Assembly (NCBI GenBank): GCA_049642385.1
Contig: JBAROU010000029.1
Span: 1-12,284 of the forward strand
DNA: 12,284 nucleotides
Direction of reading: 5' to 3'
Origin: JBAROU01 sp049642385
GTDB taxonomy: Bacteria; Chloroflexota; Dehalococcoidia; DSTF01; RBG-16-68-14
The notes beneath the pieces are model-generated. The model did not search any database and was not told where the DNA came from. It saw only the letters and a program-made list of their open reading frames with translations. The position numbers and the translations under genes were made by a program. Positions 6,830 through 12,284 of this stretch are shown here, piece by piece (position 1 is the stretch's first letter; every line of letters begins with the position of its first letter).

Positions 6830-7243
6830 ATGAGAAGACGAATGCTCAACATACGCAGCGCACCATTCACGTTGATCGGTGCAGTGCTCGCTATTCTCCT
6901 CCTGAGCCAGTGCGGCGGTGATACCACCCCGACGCCTACATCGGGCATCGACGGCACCGTCACCATCGGGCCCACGTGCCCGGTGGAGACCGTGAACGCC
7001 ACCGAGTGCGCGCCGCAGCTCTTCCAGGCGACGATCACGGTCTTCGACAGCGACGGCGACGATGTTGCCACGGTCGCATCGGATAAGGAGGGTCACTTCC
7101 GCGTGGCGCTACCGCCCGGGGAGTACACCCTCGTGCCAGAGCAGCCGAATCCAGGCGCGCCGCCCTCCGCGACGGAGCAGTCGGTTACCGTTTACGGCAC
7201 CTACACCCACGTAAGCATCGAGTACGACAGCGGCATCCGCTAG
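6830..7243 (+). CDS. Small exported lipoprotein-like protein with prealbumin-like (CarboxypepD_reg/CNA-B type) domain
   Basis: A 137-residue protein. The N-terminus is basic (MRRR), followed by a hydrophobic stretch (about 12-25) and LLSQC28GG, a lipobox-like site. Gln at -1 is unusual, so lipid attachment is likely but not certain. A Thr/Pro-rich linker follows. Then comes a small beta domain: GIDGTVTIGPTC, ATITVFDSDGD, TVASDKEGHFRVALPPGEYTL and VTVYGTYTHVSIEYDSGIR. This is the 'G-x-F-x-x-LPPG-x-YTL' pattern of transthyretin-like add-on domains. Two further cysteines (about 50 and 60) could form a disulfide. The start could also be the ATG at 6842; neither has a clear ribosome binding site. 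It lies 10 nt after the PLP lyase gene and may depend on its transcript. Function is unknown; a surface adhesive or sensing role is only a guess. Confidence 0.8.
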   Translation: MRRRMLNIRSAPFTLIGAVLAILLLSQCGGDTTPTPTSGIDGTVTIGPTCPVETVNATECAPQLFQATITVFDSDGDDVATVASDKEGHFRVALPPGEYTLVPEQPNPGAPPSATEQSVTVYGTYTHVSIEYDSGIR

Positions 7244-7270
7244 CCGGGCCGCCGTTCGCCGGAGCGCGCG

Positions 7271-7301
7271 TGCTAAGATAGGGCCACCTCAGCACCAGGA
7301 G
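7271..7301 (+). promoter_or_regulatory. Extended -10 promoter and ribosome binding site of the DinB-M20 operon
   Basis: TGC-TAAGAT (7271-7279) fits an extended -10, with expected transcription start near 7286. AGGAG (7297-7301) lies 6 nt before the ATG at 7308. No clear -35 is seen. This would drive the coupled DinB-DinB-M20 genes. Confidence 0.45.
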
Positions 7302-7307
7302 CGCAGC

Positions 7308-7772
7308 ATGCCCTACCCACCGATCGACGTCACCGCGATGTGGTCTAAGACGAGCGACTCGCTCGTCACCCTCGTCGACTACATACCGGACGACAAGCTC
7401 AACTGGAGTCCGCGCGAGCATCTCTGGAACTTCAAAGGTCTCCTTATCCACACGATCACGGTGCGCCACAACTGGCTGGAGAACGCGGTCGGCGATGGCG
7501 CTGAAACGCCCAACGTCCTCGCCGAGGCCCAAGCGAAGGACGCGATCCGAGAGCACCTCCAGCGCAGTTGGGAGCGCGTCGAGCGCTTCATGTCGGGCCA
7601 AGCGAAGCTCCACACGGTCTACGAAGGCGCGCACCCGGACGGGGTCCACTACTCACTGACCGGCCACTGGATCGCATATCACTTGCTCGAGCACGACATC
7701 CACCATCGCGCCGACATCTTCCATTATCTGGCGCTGCTCGGCATCGAACATCCGGACGTAGGGACACCGTGA
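7308..7772 (+). CDS. DinB-fold four-helix metalloprotein (first of tandem pair)
   Basis: A 154-residue cytoplasmic protein of the DinB/YfiT-like superfamily. The likely metal triad is His48 (LLIHTI in helix 2) plus His129 and His133 in LLEHDIHHRADI, the spacing used by the family's H-x3-H helix. Known members include DNA-damage-induced proteins of unknown role and thiol S-transferases using bacillithiol or mycothiol; none of this fixes the role here. The next gene is a clear paralogue: both share 'DIT/DVT-x-MW', 'PDDKL-x-WSP', 'LWN-x-KG-x-LIH' and 'GHW-x-A-x-x-x-LEHD-x-HHRADI'. This indicates tandem duplication. The start is supported by AGGAG 6 nt upstream. The stop overlaps the GTG of the next gene, so the two are translationally coupled. 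Confidence 0.85.
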   Translation: MPYPPIDVTAMWSKTSDSLVTLVDYIPDDKLNWSPREHLWNFKGLLIHTITVRHNWLENAVGDGAETPNVLAEAQAKDAIREHLQRSWERVERFMSGQAKLHTVYEGAHPDGVHYSLTGHWIAYHLLEHDIHHRADIFHYLALLGIEHPDVGTP

Positions 7773-8263
7773 GTACGACATCCTTCGCCCCGCTCGACAT
7801 TACGCCCATGTGGGCGCGCGTGAACGACGACCTGATCGAGCTGCTCGGCCTGCTGCCGGACGACAAGCTCGACTGGAGTCCGAAGCCGGAACTGTGGAAC
7901 TCCAAGGGCATCCTGATTCACATCTGTTTTGGGCGCTTCGGAATAATGGGGTTGATCCTCCAGGACGGCAAGCCGATGCCGGATATCATCGGCGAAGGAC
8001 AGACGAAGGAGGGTCTGATCACGTTGCTGCGCAACTCCTGGCAGCGCATGGAGCCGTTCCTCTCGAACACCGACCTGCTGGAACGCGAGTACACCGTGCC
8101 ATTCCGCGACCTCGAACCCGCCACCTTCTCCGGCCACTGGCTGGCGTTCGGGCAGTTGGAGCACGACGTCCACCATCGCGCCGATATCTACCGCTACCTG
8201 GGCGAACTCGGCATCGCGCATATGGAGCCTGACTCGCTCGAGCGTAAGGCGCGCGACGGCTGA
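7769..8263 (+). CDS. DinB-fold four-helix metalloprotein (second of tandem pair)
   Basis: A 164-residue paralogue of the upstream gene. I chose the GTG at 7769 because its first bases overlap the preceding TGA in a GTGA junction, AGGGA (7760-7764) lies just upstream, and similarity to the paralogue begins right after it (FAPLDITPMW). The frame is open further back to 7568, but that part is Arg-rich out-of-frame sequence of the first DinB gene. The putative metal triad is His51 (ILIHIC), His132 and His136 (QLEHDVHHRADIYRYL). Between helices 2 and 3 the pair diverge, with NAVGDGAETPNV in one against ILQDGKPMPDII in the other, where specificity might differ. The M20 gene starts one base after this stop, which ties the function of the DinB proteins to the amidohydrolase. 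Confidence 0.87.
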   Translation: MSTTSFAPLDITPMWARVNDDLIELLGLLPDDKLDWSPKPELWNSKGILIHICFGRFGIMGLILQDGKPMPDIIGEGQTKEGLITLLRNSWQRMEPFLSNTDLLEREYTVPFRDLEPATFSGHWLAFGQLEHDVHHRADIYRYLGELGIAHMEPDSLERKARDG

Positions 8264-8264
8264 C

Positions 8265-9473
8265 ATGACCACGACCGAAGCTCGTCCATCGCTACCGGAG
8301 CCGCGGCCCGCCGTCCAGGCGCTAGCCGACGAGCTCATCGAGACGCGGCGTTACCTGCACCAGCACGCGGAGCTCTCGAACGAAGAGCATGAGACGCAGC
8401 GCTACATCATCGAGCGCCTGCGCGCGCTCGGACTGGAAGACGTGCGCCCCGCCGCCGGCACCGGCGCGACAGCGATCGTGCGCGGATCACAATCAGGCCC
8501 GAACTTGCTCTGGCGCGCCGATATCGACGGGCTGCCGATCGAGGAGGACACCGGTCTGCCGTTCGAGTCACAGAACAAGAACGTGATGCACGCGTGCGGC
8601 CACGACGGCCATGTGGCGATCGCGCTCGGCATGGCAGCGGCGTTACAGGGCTCGCGCGACGAGCTTGCGGGTACCGTGCGCTTCGCGTTCCAGCCGGCGG
8701 AAGAGCGCATCGGCGGCGCGCGCCCGATGCTCGACGAAGGGATCCTCGACGACCCGAACGTCGACCGCGTGTTCGGGCTGCACATCATCGCCGACTACCC
8801 GGCCGGGCAGGTGCGCGTGCAACCGGGCCCCATCTTCGCCGCCGCGACGCACTTTCGCATCATCATCCGCGGTCGGGGCGGGCACGCTTCGGCGCCGCAG
8901 GAGACGAACGACCCGATCGTCGTCGCGGCGCATGCGATCGTTGCGCTCCAGACCGTCGTCAGCCGCGCGGTCACGCCGTCCGACACCGCCGTGCTGACCA
9001 TCGGGCGCATCGAGGGCGGCAAGCGAGGCAACATCATCCCGGACAGCGTGATGATGTCCGGCTCCGTGCGCAGCTACGAGCCGCCGGTGCTCGACCGCGT
9101 GCTGTCGCGCATGGAGGAGATCCTCGCGGGGGTGAGCGCCGCCTGGGGCGCGGAGTACCAGTTCGACCACTCAACGCTGCCCGCCGTGGTGAACGACGCC
9201 GAGTGCGCCGCCATCGTCCAGCGCGCAGCGACCGACTTCCTTGGCGCAGAGCGCGTGGCCGAGGCGCGCATGACCGGCTCGGACGACATGGCGCTCTTCC
9301 TGGAGGCGGCGCCGGGCGCGTACTTCCTGCTGGGCGGCGGCAACGCGCAGCGCGGCATCACGCACCCGCACCACAGCGCCCAGTTCGACTTCGACGAGGC
9401 GTGCCTGCCCGTGGGCGTGGAGGTTGGCCTGCGGGTGATCGAGGGGGCGACTGGAACGCGAGCAATCAGCTGA
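8265..9473 (+). CDS. M20D-family amidohydrolase (hippurate/IAA-amino-acid hydrolase-like)
   Basis: A 402-residue cytoplasmic metallohydrolase that cleaves N-acyl amino acids or related amides. The conserved parts are in order: RRYLHQHAELSNEE (28-41); LLWRADIDGLPIEED (81-95); MHACGHDGHVAIALGM (108-123) with Cys111 and His113; FQPAEERIGGARPMLDEG (142-159) with catalytic Glu146 and ligand Glu147; LHIIADYPAG with His173; the dimerisation-domain motif RGRGGHASAPQETNDPI; and HHSAQFDFDE (369-378) with the last metal His. The ligands therefore look complete. It starts one base after the second DinB stop (TGA-c-ATG), so expression is coupled. The C-terminal tail after residue 394 (GATGTRAIS) is odd: a second copy of codons 378-394 lies 276 bp downstream with a different tail (GDGGG), so the present end may have been rewritten by a rearrangement. 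Confidence 0.93.
   Translation: MTTTEARPSLPEPRPAVQALADELIETRRYLHQHAELSNEEHETQRYIIERLRALGLEDVRPAAGTGATAIVRGSQSGPNLLWRADIDGLPIEEDTGLPFESQNKNVMHACGHDGHVAIALGMAAALQGSRDELAGTVRFAFQPAEERIGGARPMLDEGILDDPNVDRVFGLHIIADYPAGQVRVQPGPIFAAATHFRIIIRGRGGHASAPQETNDPIVVAAHAIVALQTVVSRAVTPSDTAVLTIGRIEGGKRGNIIPDSVMMSGSVRSYEPPVLDRVLSRMEEILAGVSAAWGAEYQFDHSTLPAVVNDAECAAIVQRAATDFLGAERVAEARMTGSDDMALFLEAAPGAYFLLGGGNAQRGITHPHHSAQFDFDEACLPVGVEVGLRVIEGATGTRAIS
9396..9446 (+). repeat. Copy A of a 51-bp direct repeat (last conserved codons of the M20 gene)
   Basis: Codons 378-394 of the M20 gene (EACLPVGVEVGLRVIEG). Copy B lies at 9672-9722, exactly 276 bp (92 codons) downstream. The copies differ at five positions, 9416/9692, 9425/9701, 9428/9704, 9434/9710 and 9446/9722, all synonymous third codon positions. 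Confidence 0.9.
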
Positions 9474-9476
9474 TTG
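9463..9476. repeat. Perfect 14-bp palindrome over the M20 stop codon
   Basis: CAATCAGCTGATTG is its own reverse complement and contains the TGA stop (9471-9473). It lies near the start of the foreign-looking block after copy A. It could be the end of an inserted element or a protein binding site; no partner copy is seen at the other end of the block. Confidence 0.5.
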
Positions 9477-9671
9477 TTTGATTGGAATCGCGAAAAACGA
9501 AGGCCAACCGGCACTTCTCGAGTCTGGCGGCAGCGACTTCCGTTGATTGAAACCGACGACGTTGCGGCCGCAGGGACGCGGAGGGGGCGCTGGATGAGTC
9601 GCATGGCGCAGTCCTCCTTATGAGGAGAGCGTAGTTGAGGCAGGGAAGAGCGCGAAGGGAGAGGTGGCACT
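9474..9671. other. Unexplained block between the M20 gene and its duplicated tail
   Basis: No convincing gene lies between the M20 stop and copy B. In the M20 frame, 49 codons remain open after the TGA (to the TGA at 9621-9623; residues include DWNREKRRPTGTSRVWRQRL). On the minus strand an ATG (9604-9602) has AGGAGG 8 nt upstream and an open frame running antisense into the M20 gene to 9074. The same ribosome binding site is part of an inverted repeat CTCCT-TATG-AGGAG (plus strand, about 9614-9627). The block may be a fragment of a dispersed or non-autonomous element, but terminal repeats are not evident. Confidence 0.4.
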
Positions 9672-9737
9672 GAGGCGTGCCTGCCCGTGGGTGTGGAGGT
9701 GGGTCTGCGCGTGATCGAGGGCGATGGAGGCGGGTAG
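9672..9737 (+). pseudogene. Remnant 3' end of an M20 amidohydrolase gene
   Basis: This 66-bp stretch reads EACLPVGVEVGLRVIEGDGGG and then TAG, in the same frame as the M20 gene. It matches codons 378-394 of that gene with five synonymous changes and no amino-acid change. Similarity stops abruptly just before the GAG at 9672, where the conserved FDFD residues are replaced by unrelated sequence. It has no start of its own, so it is a relic, either of a former tandem M20 copy or of the original end of the present gene. Confidence 0.75.
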
Positions 9738-9754
9738 CGTGGGACAATGAGTTC

Positions 9755-9762
9755 AAGGAGGT
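9755..9762 (+). promoter_or_regulatory. Near-perfect ribosome binding site of the third DinB gene
   Basis: AAGGAGGT lies 8 nt before the ATG at 9771. A GACAAT (9743-9748) just upstream might be a -10 box, though it would place the transcription start inside the ribosome binding site. Confidence 0.8.
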
Positions 9763-9770
9763 AAACGAAC

Positions 9771-10289
9771 ATGAAGGTTCAATCGGCAGTGCAACAACAG
9801 CTCACCGGTTCCCATGGAACGCTCGGTTACATGCTGAGCGATTGCGACCCGGAGCTCCTCAATAAGACCCTTCCAGATGCGAGCATCGGCTCCATCGCGT
9901 CGATTTACGCGCACGCGGTCTTCGCGGAGGACGTCTTCGTGCACACCAGGTTTCAGGACGGGCAGCCGCTCTATCTGTCGGGCGGGTGGGAGGAGAAAAC
10001 GGGCGTGCCATTCCCCGGCATACCGCCCGCGATCACGCCGGAGTGGGCGCAGGCACTCAAGCTCGATCTGTCGACGTTTCAGCAGTACGCGGATGCCGTC
10101 TTCACGGCGACTGATGCCTACCTGGCAAACGTCCCCGACTCCGAGCTGGAGCGAACGATCAAGGGGGCGATGGGTGAGTACACGCTGGGTTGGGGCATCG
10201 CGATCCTGCTCGGCCAGCACGCGGCGCAACACAGTGGAGAGATCGCCGCGCTGAAGGGCGTGCAAGGGCTGAAGGGCCTGCCCTTCTAG
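9771..10289 (+). CDS. DinB-like metal-binding protein (distant third member)
   Basis: A 172-residue protein of a different DinB-like subgroup. It begins MKVQSAVQQQLTGSHGTLGYML; the likely triad is His48 (IYAHAVFAEDVF) with His150 and His154 in LLGQHAAQHSGEIAALKG, the family's H-x3-H helix. The length is normal for the fold. It is too divergent from the tandem pair to be a recent duplicate. The start is fixed by AAGGAGGT 8 nt upstream. It lies 33 nt after the relic M20 tail (9737), so it was probably once directly downstream of an M20 gene in the same operon. Its own signal suggests strong translation. Substrate unknown; thiol-dependent transferase activity is known in parts of the family but cannot be assumed. 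Confidence 0.8.
   Translation: MKVQSAVQQQLTGSHGTLGYMLSDCDPELLNKTLPDASIGSIASIYAHAVFAEDVFVHTRFQDGQPLYLSGGWEEKTGVPFPGIPPAITPEWAQALKLDLSTFQQYADAVFTATDAYLANVPDSELERTIKGAMGEYTLGWGIAILLGQHAAQHSGEIAALKGVQGLKGLPF
10271..10286. terminator. Possible hairpin at the end of the third DinB gene
   Basis: GAAGGG-CCTG-CCCTTC is a perfect 6-bp inverted repeat with a 4-nt loop that ends at the base before the TAG stop (10287-10289). It lies between convergent genes but has no T-tract, so its role in termination is uncertain. Confidence 0.3.
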
Positions 10290-10305
10290 CAGACGGGGGT
10301 GGCGG

Positions 10306-10752
10306 CTAGCGTCCGCTGGCGACCGGCTCGAGCAAGATTACGGGTATCTCGCGCTCCGTCCTCGCCTGATAGTCCTGATATGCAGGCCACGCCTCCACCG
10401 CGAGCGCCCACCAGCGCACCTTCGCCTCGCCGCGGACCTCGCGCGGGCGCATCTCATGCACCACCGGCCCGTCCTGAAGCTTCACCGAGGGCGAGGCGAT
10501 CAGGTTGTGGTACCAGACGGGATGTTTCGGCGCGCCGCCCATCGACGCGACGACCGCGTACGTTCCGTTGTGCTCGACGCGCATCACGGGCGCCTTGCGC
10601 ACCTTGCCGCTGCGGCGGCCCCGCATCGTCAGGATGACGACAGGCTTGCCCTGGAGCGTCCCGCCCTCGGCGCCGCCGGTGGCTTCGTAGAGCGTGACCT
10701 GGTCAGCGACGAACTTCAACGGGCTGGGCTGGTACTCCCCTTCGATTGCCAC
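10306..10752 (-). CDS. Deazaflavin (F420)-dependent nitroreductase-family protein (Ddn/DUF385-like)
   Basis: A 148-residue split-barrel protein of the Ddn family, whose characterised members bind coenzyme F420 and reduce quinones or nitro compounds. The family pattern is visible: VVILTMRGRRSGKVRKAPVMRVEHNGTY (about 38-65), with the basic RGRRSGK loop that contacts the cofactor phosphate, then VVASMGGAPKHPVWYHNL (about 67-84), and VRWWALAVEAWPAYQDYQARTEREIPVILLEP near the C-terminus. No signal peptide. The start is a GTG (10752-10750) giving MAIEGEYQ; there is no Shine-Dalgarno, but a -10 box lies 6 nt upstream, suggesting a leaderless mRNA. It converges on the third DinB gene and diverges from the M1 peptidase gene. 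If it uses F420, the organism should carry F420 biosynthesis genes, none of which lie in this window. Confidence 0.9.
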   Translation of the reverse strand: MAIEGEYQPSPLKFVADQVTLYEATGGAEGGTLQGKPVVILTMRGRRSGKVRKAPVMRVEHNGTYAVVASMGGAPKHPVWYHNLIASPSVKLQDGPVVHEMRPREVRGEAKVRWWALAVEAWPAYQDYQARTEREIPVILLEPVASGR

Positions 10753-10758
10753 GCGGCG

Positions 10759-10764
10759 ATCGTA
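10759..10764 (-). promoter_or_regulatory. -10 box of the Ddn-family gene, leaderless layout
   Basis: On the minus strand TACGAT (10764-10759) is followed by exactly 6 nt and then the GTG start (10752). This is the same layout as at murI (TACAAT, 6 nt, GTG). A possible TTCCCA -35 (10788-10783) is weak. Confidence 0.45.
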
Positions 10765-10883
10765 TCACGGCCGCTCGTGCATTGGGAAGCCATCCGCGGC
10801 CCGGCCAGCCGGATGGGCCGACCGTCTCGCGATCCCGTTCAGGTCGCCGCGCCACAGCCTTCCCCCACCGACGCTTGCGCCGC

Positions 10884-10889
10884 TATGCT
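10884..10889 (+). promoter_or_regulatory. Possible -10 box of the M1 aminopeptidase gene
   Basis: TATGCT in the divergent gap; it would give a leader of about 45 nt containing GAGGTG (10932-10937), 4 nt before the ATG at 10942. No clear -35. The rest of the gap 10753-10883 holds only GC-rich inverted repeats, CATCCG/CGGATG (10791-10796, 10810-10815) and CGGCCC/GGGCCG (10797-10802, 10815-10820), which compete with each other. Confidence 0.3.
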
Positions 10890-10941
10890 AGTCCTCGAAT
10901 CGCCTCCTAGCGTTCGGTCTTAGTTCTTCGCGAGGTGCCTT

Positions 10942-12284
10942 ATGCCCCATGACATCCTCGACTACTGCGGCGGCCATCTAGGCGCGGGCCGCCTGGGCGC
11001 GCAGGCCCAGCGGCCGTTCGCGCTGCCCGGCGATACGCCGCACTACGCGCGCGACCGCCTCGTCGACGTGCGCCACATCAAGCTCGAGCTGAGCATCGAC
11101 CCCGAGGCGAAGCGCCCAGGCGGGCGCCCGTCCGGGCGCATCGAGGGCACGGTGCACACCACGTTCGCGCCGATCAACGACGGGCTGACGCACGTGGAGT
11201 TCGACGCCGTCGAGATGGAGATCACGGGCGTGCAGCTCGGCGGCCCAGACGGGCACAGCCGGCGTGCGCGCCATACTTACGACGGCAACCGCCTGCGCAT
11301 CGAGCTGGGTGCGCGGCGGAAGGCGGGCGAGGAGCTGACGACCAGCGTCTCGTACAACGCCATACCGCGACGTGGGCTCTACTTCGTCGGGCCGGACGAA
11401 GGCTATCCGGACAAAGCGGTTCACGTCTGGAGCCAGGGCCAGGACGAAGACTCGCGCCACTGGTTCCCGTGCTTCGACTTTCCGAACGAGCTCGCCACGA
11501 GCGAGCTGATCGTCACCGTGCCAAAGCCGCTGATGGCCGTCTCGAACGGGGAGCTGCGCAGCACCCGCGAGCGCGCCAAGACACGGACGTTCCACTGGTA
11601 CCAGTCGACGCCGCACGTCGCGTACCTGACGAGCGTCGCCGCGGGCGACTTCGCCGAGATAACACAGGACGTCGATGATGTGCCGGTGCAGTACTACGTC
11701 ACGAAAGGCCGCGAGGCGGACGCGCGTCGCGCGCTCGGACGCACGCCGCGCATGGTGCGCTTCTTCTCGGAGCGCACGGGCATCCCGTATCCGTACGCGA
11801 AATACGCGCAGGTGTTCGTCGGCGACTTCATCTTCGGCGGCATGGAGAACGTCAGCGCAACGACGCTCACGGAGAACATCCTCCACGACGAACGCGCGAA
11901 GCCGGACATCGCGGAGAACGCCGACAGCCTCGTCGCGCACGAGCTGGCGCATCAGTGGTTCGGCGACTTGCTCACGTGTCGCGACTGGGCGCACGGCTGG
12001 CTGAACGAGGGCTTCGCGACCTACTTCGACGCGCTCTTCGTCGAGCACCACCGCGGCGTCGACGCCTTCCGCTACGACCTGCGCCAGAACGCGGAGATCT
12101 ACTTCCGCGATGACGCCCAGCGTTACCGCCGCCCGATCGTGAGCCACACCTACAACGAGCCCATCGACCTGTTCGACCGGCAGTTCTACGAGAAGGGCAG
12201 CCTGGTGCTGCACATGCTGCGCTTCAACCTTGGCGACGAGCTGTTCTGGAAGGCGATCCGCCACTACACAGCCAAGCACGAGGG
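10942..12284 (+). CDS. M1-family zinc aminopeptidase (3' partial, runs off the window)
   Basis: This is the first 447 codons of a gluzincin aminopeptidase, which removes N-terminal residues from peptides. It starts MPHDILDYCGGH at ATG 10942, with GAGGTG 4 nt upstream. The N-terminal beta domain (about 40-230) includes the segment SRHWFPCFDFPNELATSEL. The exopeptidase motif is FGGMEN (298-303). The zinc site HELAHQWFGD begins at His333, with ligands His333 and His337, catalytic Glu334, and the third ligand Glu356 in WLNEGFATYF, exactly 18 residues after His337. Tyr416 in FYEKG is the expected transition-state tyrosine. No signal peptide is seen, so it is probably cytoplasmic. The family usually has 600-870 residues, so the helical C-terminal part is missing only because the window ends. 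It is transcribed away from the Ddn-family gene. Confidence 0.95.
   Translation, partial: MPHDILDYCGGHLGAGRLGAQAQRPFALPGDTPHYARDRLVDVRHIKLELSIDPEAKRPGGRPSGRIEGTVHTTFAPINDGLTHVEFDAVEMEITGVQLGGPDGHSRRARHTYDGNRLRIELGARRKAGEELTTSVSYNAIPRRGLYFVGPDEGYPDKAVHVWSQGQDEDSRHWFPCFDFPNELATSELIVTVPKPLMAVSNGELRSTRERAKTRTFHWYQSTPHVAYLTSVAAGDFAEITQDVDDVPVQYYVTKGREADARRALGRTPRMVRFFSERTGIPYPYAKYAQVFVGDFIFGGMENVSATTLTENILHDERAKPDIAENADSLVAHELAHQWFGDLLTCRDWAHGWLNEGFATYFDALFVEHHRGVDAFRYDLRQNAEIYFRDDAQRYRRPIVSHTYNEPIDLFDRQFYEKGSLVLHMLRFNLGDELFWKAIRHYTAKHE

Noticed and set aside
5188..7071. 627-codon open frame on the minus strand opposite murI and the PLP lyase
   Set aside because: It is rich in Arg, Ala, Asp and His with no family motif, and lies opposite two strongly recognisable genes. 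It is a by-product of GC-rich codon use on the other strand.
7568..7768. Upstream extension of the second DinB gene
   Set aside because: It is an out-of-frame, Arg-rich reading of the first DinB gene; the GTGA junction gives a better start.
8594..9481. 295-codon open frame in another plus-strand frame within the M20 gene
   Set aside because: Very Arg-rich composition typical of a shifted reading of a GC-rich gene; the M20 frame holds all conserved residues.
9074..9604. Minus-strand reading from the ATG at 9604 with a good ribosome binding site
   Set aside because: Most of it is antisense to the M20 gene and unlike any family; kept only as a point in the finding on the block between the M20 copies, not as a gene.
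10978..12279. 433-codon open frame on the minus strand
   Set aside because: It is antisense to the M1 aminopeptidase, whose motifs are all on the plus strand; no recognisable domain of its own.

Overview
The window is GC-rich, densely packed bacterial chromosome with no rRNA, tRNA, CRISPR array or transposase gene that I can recognise. Several traits suggest a member of the Chloroflexota, perhaps a Dehalococcoidia-like lineage known mainly from metagenomes. These are a secreted beta-propeller with a C-terminal 'QFGHSC'-type dockerin-like doublet, a cohesin-like surface protein with a C-terminal membrane anchor, a deazaflavin (F420)-type nitroreductase-family protein, and several starts that look leaderless. 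This placement rests on protein style only and is an inference.

Layout: (1) 1-1681, a hotdog-fold thioesterase (5' end cut by the window) overlapping enolase. (2) 1802-4402, two convergent genes for exported proteins: a seven-bladed propeller with a dockerin-like tail (+), and a membrane-anchored cohesin-like protein (-) with a strong promoter and ribosome binding site. (3) 4602-7243, glutamate racemase (probably leaderless from GTG), a sphingosine-1-phosphate-lyase-like PLP enzyme, and a small lipoprotein-like protein. (4) 7308-10289, a cluster of two tandem DinB-fold genes, an M20 amidohydrolase in tight coupling, and, after a disturbed 297-bp gap, a third and distant DinB-fold gene. (5) 10306-12284, a Ddn-family gene (-) diverging from an M1 zinc aminopeptidase (+) that runs off the window.

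The genes are a mixture of housekeeping (enolase, MurI), cell surface (propeller, cohesin-like, lipoprotein) and small-molecule or detoxification enzymes (DinB proteins, M20, Ddn, PLP lyase). Three points deserve most attention. First, behind the M20 gene lies a second copy of its last 17 codons that differs only at synonymous third positions, with an unexplained ~225-bp block between the copies. Second, three genes show the same '-10 box, then 6-7 nt, then start codon' layout. Third, a possible dockerin/cohesin pair sits in neighbouring genes. I see no clear new defence or mobile system.
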